Positions 37,644-46,154 of a stretch of 64,000 bases of DNA are shown in pieces. The stretch's first letter is position 1, and each line of letters opens with the position of its first letter. The DNA is from Hordeum vulgare subsp. vulgare (lineage: Eukaryota > Streptophyta > Magnoliopsida > Poales > Poaceae). The translations under genes were made by a program, and so were the position numbers. Below the pieces are notes generated by a model that saw only the letters and a list, made by a program, of their open reading frames with translations, was not told the origin of the DNA and did no database searches. The stretch lies in the NCBI RefSeq assembly GCF_904849725.1, contig NC_058518.1:505349225-505413224 (forward strand). The letters are read 5' to 3'.

Positions 37644-38208
37644 ACAAACGGGGGCTCGGTTTAACCGGAATTGCGATCCGGATCCAACCGCGGGGCCGGA
37701 TTCGGACGATTCCGAATGCGGGTAAGGGTACGCGGCCGTGTAGAGGGGTTTACCGGAGACGAGGGGGGAAACGGGCGGCGCGGCACGATTTTAAAAACAC
37801 CGACAGACGTCCGACGATATACCGAAGACGGTACCGCTACGGGCGACCGTTCGGGTACCAGACGGTCTCCGATCGCGACGAAATTCGACAGGCGGCCTAG
37901 CTACATCTAATCGCGACCGCGTGCCAAGTTTCACCTCGATCAGAGAGAGTTTTAAACGCACTTTAAAAACAGGGTTTCGACGGTGCCGCGGGCGCGTGCG
38001 TGTGCGGTCAGGCTCGGAACGACCGACAACGATAACCGGCAACTGACAACGGGTGCAAGTTCGAAAACGGGCGGCAACGGAGATGCCGATGCAATGCTGA
38101 TGATGCGCATGATGCGATGATGATGCGGCAACTGAAAATACCCACACGACGAAAACGGAAAGAAAAGGGGAAGCTTCTGGAACGTCGGTATCGGGCTGTC
38201 ACATAATA

Positions 38209-40487
38209 TTTCGCACCTCGGCTATCTGAGGCTCGGTGAAGGCGGCAGCTGGAGGCGTCTCCTCAAAACTAAATGCCAGACAACGCCTATTGCAATTGGG
38301 TTTCTCCGCGGTACCAGCTAGATCGCGGTCATCTTTTGCAGGGTTGGGTTCTTGAGAAGGAGGCCCCAAGAATTCCTCACCGTACCCATGTTCGACAAAG
38401 TACTTATCGACCTTGGTAAATGTACCATCATCGTCATCGTCGTCGTCCGGATCCTGTGCCATATGCATGTCCGGATCCTGTGCCATATGGATGTCCGGTA
38501 GCGTTGCGGCGGTCTTGCCATGGCTTGGCGCCGACACGACTGGCGGTGTTGTCTGTGGGGTGGTGTCCCCCGCCCCCAAACGAATCTGGCTCTTCGGCCA
38601 AAGCAAGGGCCAGCTTAAGCAGGCGCTGAGGGTCATCACATCATCTTTGTCGGGCCCAGCGGGGTGGGACGGAGGTAACAAGTCGTCGCAGCCTGGCAGC
38701 ACCCGAACCAGTTGAACCCTATACGTGGTGGGTGGCATCGGTTTACCGTGGAACATGGGGTTGCCCGGTTGAATGATTCTGCCCTTGGCGACATGGATCA
38801 AATCGCCGCCCATGAAGTGCAGGAGAGTGCATGGGACGTCGGCGCCGGCGCCCTGCGAAAACATGTAGGGCGTCAGGGGATGACCAGTCAAAGGCAAGGA
38901 GATGAAGTCATCGACCGAGAGAGGCTTAGTTACCGTGATGGCATCGAGCTTGGCTAATGTCGAGGCACCGCCAACGGCGGGCGTGTAAGTGACGAAGGGG
39001 CCGCTTGCTGCCGAGGTGCCGGCCGGCGCTGGAGACACCAATGGCGCCGGCGCCGGAGACACCAATGGTGTCGCCTGCGCATTGTGCGAGTTGCTGGCCG
39101 TGAAGCTGGGAATCGGGGGCGGCCCCTGTTGGCCGCCCGCAATCCACGCCTGTAGCCCCTCAATCAAGGTAGGCACAATGGCGGTGATCACCCCTCCCAC
39201 TTGGTGTTGCACTAGCTCTTGGACCATCTCCGGAATCCGCGCCACTTTTGCCTTGAGTTCTTCAACCTCGCGCGACTGGCTTTCCAAGTTGGTATTTCTC
39301 TCCTTTCGCCCACCAGCGTTATAGTATGACGACCATTTCGTGGACAAGCCTTTGCCGGCCACATGACCAGCTGACGATGGCTTACTGGACTTATCCTTGT
39401 TTTCATTATGTTAAACGCCCTATTTAAATAGGTGTCCCAATGGGAGCTCTAAGACGACCCCGCGCTACTGCTTTCAGTGTCCTACGGAAGGAATGAACCA
39501 TTTAGAAATTTGGCTTCATTAATTAGAATGCAACCATATGGAGCTAATTACGTGGGGTGTATTCCTTACCAGAACACGCTCAAGCGCCCCGGTCTTCGCA
39601 TCCGTGGTAAGCTCCTTTGTTACTGGGTCCACCTTGTACCGGGCCCTGACATAGTTCCTGGTCTGCTTGTCACCGTATTTCTCGAAGCGGGGTGGTAGGC
39701 ATTGCTCGGCACGCTCCGCGTCCTCCTTGTCCCATATAGGTTCCGCCACTCTGTAACCGTCGGGACCGAGTTGGTGGACCCCTAAGTTCAACTCCCGCAT
39801 TTCTTCCCCCCATTGACTTGATTCCGCAGTTGCCTTGCTCTCGCACTTGATCTTGAACTCCTTGTAGTCATCTTCGCTGATCGAAGGATTTTTCGCCTTG
39901 ATCTTCTCGTAACTATCACCTTTGTCAATCATTCTCTTCACCACGCTTCTCCAAGTAGACAGGGCCTTGCTCATCTTCGTGAGGGCGGCACTGTTCACTT
40001 TATTCCTTGAGAGGCGTGTGTTTGCGACGTCACCGGGGAACTTGTATCGTTCGTGCAGCTTCGTGAAGAGAAGGTTGCGCAAATTCCCTCGGTCCTTATG
40101 CCTTAGGTTCTCGGTGTTGATCGAGATAGTGCTCCGGAGAATGCACCCGAGCTGAACCGCGTACCCCTTGACTATTTCTTTGGGCGCCGTTGGATACCCG
40201 TCGGAGTTCACTTAAGTAAATTCCTCCTTTACGGTGCTGAGCATGTTCGGGCGCCGGTCCTTCCGTTGCCTCTTCGATTGGCTGCCATCTGTGCGTGCGC
40301 TGCCATCATCAGTGGTGGCATCCTCGACGCCACCATCAGTGGTGTCATCCCCGATGCCACTAGGGGTTGTGTACTCGGGATCGGTGTCTTCCGCGGCGTC
40401 CTCATAGCGGTGAGGTTCTTCCTCCATCTCCTGGGACAGCTCCCAGAATGGCTTGCCCGAACCGCCAGCCTCATCGTTGTGGGCCAT
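38209..40487 (-). pseudogene. CACTA gene 2, N-terminal part: Transposase_24-like protein
   Basis: Start chosen at ATG 40487 (MAHNDEAGGSGKPF). An acidic, Thr/Asp-rich stretch is followed by a nuclear-type basic cluster (SKRQRKDRR), then a block with LRNLLFTKLHERYKFPG, AALTKMSKALSTWRSVVKRM and the downstream QCLPPRFEKYGD that I assign to plant transposase family 24 (PF03004-type). An intron fits between CTG|gtaagg at 39570/39569 and tccgtag|G at 39481. Then come a coiled-coil (EVEELKAKVARIPEMVQELV), a Pro/Ala-rich linker and a second conserved block. It is broken by TAA at 40214-40212, a TAG after the intron and a small frameshift near 39408. The frame runs without a break into the Ulp1-like part at 33254 when the solo LTR is removed. 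Confidence 0.72.
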
Positions 40488-40557
40488 GTTTCGCTCTAAA
40501 TAGGAAAAAAGTTTGGTCAAAAAGTTGGTTATTGTCAAGGAACAAGATCATGGTCTC

Positions 40558-40791
40558 ATCATTTAGGGTTTGTCGACACCGAGGCATCCTAAAAGCTAAG
40601 CTTTTATCATTTAGGGTTTGTCGACGCCGAGGCACCCTAAAATCCTAAGCTTTCATCATTTAGGTTTTATCGACATCGAGGCACCCTAAAAGCCAAGGTT
40701 TTATAATTTAGGGTTTGTCGACGCTGAGGCACCCTAAATACTAAGTTAAGTTTTCATCATTTAGGGTTTATCAATGCCGAGGCACCCTAGG
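40558..40791. repeat. Five tandem ~49-bp hairpin repeats upstream of CACTA gene 2
   Basis: Each unit reads tcatttagggtttgtcgac..cgaggcaccctaaaa with small changes. The arms tttagggt and accctaaa are complementary, so each unit can fold by itself. The array ends about 70 bp upstream of the chosen start codon of gene 2. Confidence 0.9.
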
Positions 40792-40962
40792 TTGACTGAT
40801 ATATATGGGTATCTTCTAATAATATACCCTATCAAGAAAAGGGAAGTTGGGCCTAATCACTTGGCTCTATTGCCACCTATGGTTTAATGCAGCAAGAATA
40901 AAGGGGCAGTTGATCCTACTTAATTAAGTACTAAGATACCCCGGCCCATGCATTAGTCGCAA

Positions 40963-41095
40963 GTACCCCATATGTCCTATTTTTAGCAAAGTCATGCTAA
41001 AATTCACGGAAAATTTCAGCATGACCTTTGCTGAAAATAGGACATATGGAGTACCCTAATTTGCCGGAACGGAAGTTAATCGACATTCCGGCAAA
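40963..41095. repeat. Long inverted repeat plus a second hairpin upstream of CACTA gene 2
   Basis: Arms 40963-40998 and 41018-41054 pair over about 36 bases with two mismatches and one gap around a 19-base loop. Directly next to it, tttgccggaa (41060-41069) and ttccggcaaa (41086-41095) pair perfectly. A decayed relative of the right arm and second hairpin lies at about 48127-48213, upstream of TNP2. Confidence 0.88.
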
Positions 41096-41566
41096 CTCAA
41101 GGGCCTCTCGGGGTACCTGCAAAATCATCACGACACGATGGTCGGAAACAAAACCCAGAAAACTAGCACCACAATGCTAACATCTGGATGCACTACAACT
41201 TAGCAAAAGAGTAAAACAGAGACTGACACAATCATAAGGCAGATCATGGATCAAGAACAATCAAAGGATTCAACATGAGACCATGGACTGATCACTGATG
41301 CAGCAAAAAACAAGAACCTACAATAGCAGGCCCAACACTAAGGGGACCATATCTGTTCAACAAAAACCAAGTCACGTTTAATCTACACCTCAATTCACAT
41401 GTAATGTACTCTAGTATAAAATCGAATATGCTATTATATTATGTACAGAGCTAGTACCTGATTATGAGGTCATGCATGCAGCAATCTGTACACATGATTA
41501 TTTACATAATTTTATACACTGCCCACGTTGTAAAACTAGCAAATAAATAGCCCATAGGAGGGGAAA
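41096..41566. other. CACTA non-coding sequence
   Basis: AT-rich, no gene or repeat recognised. Confidence 0.6.
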
Positions 41567-41631
41567 TTAAAACGTTTCTGTGCGTAAGCATGATAGATCC
41601 TGATCGAATGGGAGGCTGAGGGTAGGCTCAC

Positions 41632-41737
41632 CGGTGGTTAGGTTGCAGGCATTGCTGGAGAAGTCAAGCGCAGTGACGCAGTCGGTGTGTCCCCTGAGGG
41701 TGTTGAGGTCGAGGTGGTGGTGCTTCTTGGCCGCCTC
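41632..41737 (-). pseudogene. Captured exon of a WD40-repeat protein gene
   Basis: Minus-strand exon with acceptor ttcttccag at the 41738 side and donor CG|gtgagc at 41631. It encodes EAAKKHHHLDLNTLRGHTD and then CVTALDFSSNACNL, the start of a WD40 blade (GH...V..LDFS). It resembles plant transducin beta-like 2 proteins as I remember them; that identification is tentative. Only one exon is seen inside a CACTA element, so this is a transduplicated fragment. Another possible exon with splice signals, in the same orientation, is at 42154-42197. Confidence 0.65.
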
Positions 41738-41807
41738 CTGGAAGAAAACACACAATTCAGCTGAGGCCACACTCACCGCAGATTCCAATATTTATATGGA
41801 ACTATGA

Positions 41808-42062
41808 ATGTCTACATTTCAACAGAAAGTGCAGGAATGGATGAACTATGAAGATTATGTTCTCCTAGGATACACTCCGAATCAAATCTATTGGACTGTA
41901 ATCGGAGACACCACTGACAAACAGATATGGAAGGCGTATGTCCAGCATGAAACATGGAAGTATCCCAAGATAGAAACAGAGGTTGCTGGTAGAAACTTAA
42001 AATGGAAACCCACTGGCTGTTGGTTCAACCCCATTGGGAAGATTAATATGCTGAACGTTTGA
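41808..42062 (+). CDS. Unrecognised 84-codon frame
   Basis: An open frame rich in Trp and Tyr (NQIYWTVIGDTTDKQIWKAY, then KPTGCWFNPIGKI). I do not recognise a family. It lies between the captured WD40 exon and the other captured exon, so it may be a piece of a host gene or a chance frame. Composition is more protein-like than neighbouring frames. Confidence 0.3.
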   Translation: MSTFQQKVQEWMNYEDYVLLGYTPNQIYWTVIGDTTDKQIWKAYVQHETWKYPKIETEVAGRNLKWKPTGCWFNPIGKINMLNV

Positions 42063-42808
42063 GAGAGCAGTGAATGAAGAAAACAAAAAAAATCATACTG
42101 TACAAACAAGATAGTACTACTACTGCTGTACTGTAGAAGGAAAGAAAGAACACCTGCAGCGAATGGGGTCGTCGTAGTGGATCGCTACTTGTCTTGGCTG
42201 CATATACACATACATAGCTCAGTGTTAATATTGCCTTCTCTTCCGCGAGTAAATTTATTCATCAAGATGTAAACATCGGCATGTGCACCTGACAAGTATA
42301 AACCATACTGCTACATAAGTTATTAAATTTATTTGCAAGGAGCAGAGGTATTTACAGTTGACAGTTGATATAACTGTACACGCATGTTATTCAGATTTGC
42401 CCACTAAAGCTGTTATGCTGAGCGAGTATTGTCATACCTAGTAGGTACAGGGTAGAGGTGAAAAGAGATGGTGAGGGAATATAGAAAGGGAAATGAGGAA
42501 ATGGGAGAGTGGGATGGAGGGATCCCTGTGAGCTCGAGCGGTATACACCACAGAAACACCATGACAAACTCTATCCTGGCAGACGGGTGTTCAAGAGTTT
42601 TTTTGATCTGGGTGCTACAGATGAGTATTGTATTTCTTGCCTGTATCAGTGGCAGCTCTAGTTAGATGGTTCATGTATGCATGTTTTAAGTGCAAGTTTG
42701 TATGCTCCTTTTAATGAATGAAAGTATAGTACATTATTGCTGTTCCTTGTCTATTGCTGTGTGAATTCAGCTCAACTGTTCTAATCTAATTTTCTTGGGT
42801 GTATGTAG
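42063..42808. other. CACTA interior between captured fragments
   Basis: No gene established. The last ~150 bp look like intron sequence leading into the acceptor at 42808. A possible 44-bp minus-strand exon (42154-42197) has both splice signals. Confidence 0.45.
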
Positions 42809-43009
42809 GACAGAGAGAATGTTGAAAGACTAGAAATTACTGGTGTTGGTGGTCCATCTGGCCGTGGACTAGGATTTAGCTATGTGCGAGTAACTCCAAA
42901 AGCACTTGTCTCCAATTCATCTCATAAGAAGTCAGCTGCAGCCAAAGGTACCACTGTTACTGGAACAGATGCTGACCTCCGCAGGTTAAGCATGGATGCC
43001 GCCCGAGAG
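42809..43009 (+). pseudogene. Captured host exon of unknown gene
   Basis: A 201-bp segment bounded by a good acceptor (ttgggtgtatgtag) and a donor (GAG|gtacc). It is exactly 67 codons with no stop: DRENVERLEITGVGGPSGRG, further on YVRVTPKALVSNSSHKK, and DADLRRLSMDAARE at the end. The splice sites and open frame strongly suggest a real exon copied from a host gene. I do not recognise the gene. Its orientation is opposite to the CACTA genes and to the other two captured pieces. Confidence 0.6.
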
Positions 43010-43017
43010 GTACCATC

Positions 43018-43080
43018 AAACCCAATGATTCAGCAGCATTATACACATTACCCAATGATTTAGCAGCATTATACACATTA
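43018..43080. repeat. Two tandem ~30-bp units
   Basis: cccaatgattcagcagcatt...acacatta is repeated directly once with one change (43019-43048 and 43049-43078 approximately). Confidence 0.85.
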
Positions 43081-43352
43081 TACACGGATCTAGTTGACTT
43101 AGCACCACCCTGGTGATACACACCTTCCGTGGTGTAATACTAACAGTACAATGAATTAAGTTGCAGAAATTTTTGTGTGAAATTCCTGTCACAAGTTTCA
43201 ACTTGGCAACATCCATATGTGAAAATCATCATGTCATTGCATTATACCAGGAGCACATTTTTCAGTAAGATGGTGCACCGCGTCTCAATCCTAACACATT
43301 TAATTTGAAGAGCTGTAATTCCTAGATTATCAGGATTCAGGGGCATGCATAC

Positions 43353-43624
43353 CTCGGTGATGGACCAGCTGATGACCAATGAGCTCACTAGAATATATGT
43401 CCTGGTCTGGAGAGCAAACCAAGAAAACAGAGCAAGGAAAACAGAGGATGAGGTATGCAGGCAGCAAGAAGAAGAGAGAGATGCGGCATGGTCCATGGAG
43501 AAGAAGACCGCACCTCGGGGAAGCTCCAGAGGATGCCCTAGGTGACGAAGAGGCGCGACCCGATCTGCGGCAGCGTCGCCGACACCGGCGACCTCACCAG
43601 TCTGACGAGGCCGTGGAGGATCTG
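43353..43624 (-). pseudogene. PAS2-like: Captured fragment of PASTICCINO 2 (3-hydroxyacyl-CoA dehydratase)
   Basis: Two minus-strand exons with plausible splice sites. The upper one (43624-43514) encodes QILHGLVRLVRSPVSATLP and then QIGSRLFVT-stop-GILWSFPE. The lower one (43406-43353), after acceptor gctctccag, encodes TRTYILVSSLVISWSITE and ends at donor gtatgc. These match, in order, the conserved membrane core of plant PAS2/HACD, the dehydratase step of very-long-chain fatty acid elongation in the ER. A TGG-to-TAG change (43540-43538) breaks it. Only about 55 of some 220 residues are present. The intron is retained, so copying was from DNA, not from mRNA. Confidence 0.82.
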
Positions 43625-43800
43625 GCAGGGACACGCAGCAGGATGCAGAGGAAGGGCACCGCTGGTGGAGAGGACGAGGACGGCGTGGGTCTTGCAGGGG
43701 GACTTGAGGTGGCGGCCGAGGACGGTGAGGTCGGGGAGGTGGTGGCCCTCCGCAGCGGCGGAGCTAGGGTTCGGGGAGACGGCGGGCGCTGCTAGGCGGT
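43625..43800 (-). other. GC-rich segment fused upstream of the PAS2 fragment
   Basis: In frame with the PAS2 exon on the minus strand it reads DLTVLGRHLKSPCKTHAVLV followed by LSTSGALPL, which does not look like PAS2. It may be the first exon of another captured gene, giving a chimera, or captured 5' sequence. Not identified. Confidence 0.35.
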
Positions 43801-43857
43801 GGAAAGGGGGTAGGGGGAGGCCGCGGGAGAAGAGAGGAGGGCACGAGGGCAGCTGGC

Positions 43858-43940
43858 TTAGGAATGGCGCACCCCGAGCAGTGCGCCATTAGAATGTTTT
43901 TTTATATAGTAATGGCGCATGTATATGAGGTGCGCCTTCT
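43858..43940. repeat. Internal copy of CACTA subterminal motifs
   Basis: ggaatggcgcacc...gtgcgccattag...agtaatggcgcat...ggtgcgcc: the same 12-mer family as the two ends, but in the middle of the element, between captured gene pieces and TNP2. Confidence 0.75.
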
Positions 43941-43960
43941 CTATGTTGTTAACCTCCGAA

Positions 43961-44030
43961 GTAGCAGCGCAGTGGTGCGTGGGTTTTGCCTCCTAGCAGG
44001 AGGTGGCGGGTTCGAATCCTCTTCCCCCTC
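43961..44030 (+). other. tRNA-like sequence with pol III A-box and B-box motifs
   Basis: tagcagcgcagtggtgcg (43962-43979) resembles an A box and gggttcgaatcct (44008-44020) is a perfect B box. A hairpin with loop between tgcctcct and aggaggt sits where an anticodon arm would be. The T stem pairs poorly and no acceptor stem is evident, so it is not a working tRNA gene. It could be a tRNA-derived relic. Confidence 0.45.
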
Positions 44031-44090
44031 CTTTTTTCCTTTTTTTTCTAGGCATTGTTTTCTTGTGGTGGTTGCAACTTGGTTTGAGAA

Positions 44091-44237
44091 GTGCCTAGTA
44101 TTTTTTTTATGTTTGCAAGTAGATGCCTAGTATTTTTTTTGATGTTTGCAATTAGATGCCTATGAATATCTAGTGCCTCACAACAACATCTAGTGCCTAG
44201 TATTTTTTTATGTTTGCAAGTAGATGCCTATGAATAG
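44091..44237. repeat. Degenerate repeats of tgcctagtattttttt...tttgcaagtagatgccta
   Basis: Three copies of a 35-40 bp T-rich unit, the second and third separated by a short tctagtgcctcacaac spacer. Confidence 0.75.
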
Positions 44238-44400
44238 GAGTTGAATCTTGTGAATAGGTGTTCTAGTGGTAAGTATGCCGATGGCGGCGGCGGTGGAGCG
44301 GGGTAGGGTGCGGGGGGTGCTCGGCGGCGAGGGGGATTTTGCGAGGGGTGATAGTGATTGAGATGGAGGGGATCGAGATCGAGTGTGCTCATGAATATTC

Positions 44401-44433
44401 AATATTTTTTCATATTGAATATGAAAAAATATC
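44401..44433. repeat. Perfect AT-rich palindrome downstream of TNP2
   Basis: atattttttcatatt and aatatgaaaaaatat are complementary around a single base. It lies about 70 bp beyond the stop codon of TNP2 and could be in its 3' untranslated region. Confidence 0.8.
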
Positions 44434-44505
44434 ATCAAATTTGAAAATGTCAAAATACAATCGAGAAATGAAGGCTACAATTTAAATACAATTGATCTTA
44501 GCTAG

Positions 44506-46081
44506 CTATTTTTTCACAATCTTCTTGCCCTTATTTTTCGTAAATGGAGTTCTTCTCTTGAACGGACGTCCTTTAGGTAGGGTGGTCCTGCTTCTTCTTG
44601 TGGTGTATGCTGGTACTTCATCATCGTTGTCATGTTCCATCTTCGGGTCGCCGTACTTGTCGAAGTCTTGCTCATTGGCGACTCCATCCATTCCGATGAT
44701 CTTCCTTTTGCCTCTCCTCACGACAACACGACTGGGCTTTGGCGGGTCGGTAATGAAGAAGCATTGGTCCACTTGGGAAGCCAGTACCCATGGCTCATTT
44801 TTTGCGGTGACGTTTGCGCCCGCGGTCTTGGATTTGGCTTCGGGTATAACCATGGTGGTGAAATACCGGTCTTCTTTTATGACGCTCTTGGCCCATCTGA
44901 CACGGAACATCGGGATCTTCTCTCCAGCGTAGCTCAGATCCGAGATCTCCTCGATCCTTCCGTAGTATCTGTCCTTGTCGTTACCGGTGTAGGATTCCAT
45001 CGTTACCCCGGAGTTCTGATAACCATCGCTCTTCATGTCCTTTCCCTCAGCGTAGAATGTGTAGCCGTTGGTATCTTACGCCTCATACGTCATCAGGTTG
45101 TGCTCGGCGCCCTGTGACAAGGCGAATATGAGTTGTTATTCCGCGGAAGAATCCTCATGTAAAGGGTACGACAGAAGCTTCTGCTTGAACCAACGCGTGA
45201 AACATGAGTTGTGCTCTTTGATTATATCTCCGTCCGTCCTCTGTTGGCCTCGGTCATTGTACGTCTTTTCAATAAAGGTTTTGTGCTCTATGACCCAAGG
45301 ATCGACCACGTCTATGTGTTGTAGCGCGACTAGGTTTGCTCTTTCAAAGTCGGTGAGTCGACCCTCGAAGTCGACATGCATTTCGCGGCGACCCTCACGA
45401 TGACCCCATCCTGCGAGCCTGCCGAGGTGCCTGTTGACGGGCAGACCAACGGGGTTCTCGATGCCTAGATAATTCGTGCAGTAGGAGATGCACTCTTTGG
45501 TCAGAAAGCCCTTGTCTATGCTTCCCTCTGGACGTGACATGTTGCGAACGTATCCTTTGATGACACCATTCATCCTTTCGAACGGCATCATGCTGTGCAG
45601 GAACGTCGGCCCGAGTTGGATGATATCCTCCACGATATGGACCAGCAGATGCACCATAACGTCGAAGAATGCGGGCGGGAAGTACATCTCAAGCTCGCAT
45701 AGTATCACCACGATCTCTTCCTGTAGCCTTCTGAGTTGCCTGACGCCAACCGACTTCCGAGAGATGACGTCGAAAAAGTTGCATAGGCCAAATAGCGTTT
45801 CACGGACGTGCGCGTCCATGATCCCATGGATTGCAACTGGAAGTATCTGCGTCATCAGCACGTGACAGTCGTGAGACTTCATCCCGCTAAATTTCTGCTT
45901 CGCTGAGTCTAGGTATCTGCTTATCTTCCCCACGTAACCGTAAGGAAGTTTTACTCCTACGAGGCAAGTGAAAAACTGATCGATCTCCTCCTGACTTAGA
46001 GTGAAGCACGCGGGAGGGAAGTCATTTCCGGTCTTCTTGGACTTTTTGCCTTTGCGACGACTTTCCGTGTCCTGCTTCGCC

Positions 46082-46154
<73 letters not shown>

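Larger units (their letters stand above)
33260..38203 (-). mobile_element. Solo LTR of a Sukkula-type LARD, 4944 bp
   Basis: Ends TGTCACGCCCAAGATGCG...tatcgggctgtcaca with 5-bp duplications taata (33255-33259 and 38204-38208). In its own sense it begins TGTGACAGCCCGATACC and ends GGGCGTGACA. The bases 33261-33285 are the reverse complement of the LTR-end primer sequence that I remember for barley Sukkula, and the length fits the roughly 5-kb Sukkula LTR. There is no internal domain or second LTR, so it is a solo LTR. Frames within it (one of 335 codons in the GC-rich part) lack domain features and are not called. Confidence 0.85.

Noticed and set aside
36893..37900. A 335-codon plus-strand frame in GC-rich DNA
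   Set aside because: It lies antisense inside the Sukkula-type LTR, is mostly Arg/Gly/Ala from GC-rich composition, shows no domain, and overlapping frames in other phases are equally open.
33260..38203. A Mutator-like or other TIR DNA transposon
   Set aside because: Ends TG...CA, a 5-bp duplication, the length and the recognised LTR end fit a solo Sukkula-type LTR better; the ends match each other only weakly as inverted repeats.
43353..43624. A working host PAS2 gene
   Set aside because: Only a small core of the protein is present, with a stop codon, inside a transposon.
43961..44030. A functional tRNA gene
   Set aside because: B box is perfect but the T stem and acceptor stem do not pair well, so I report it only as a tRNA-like block.
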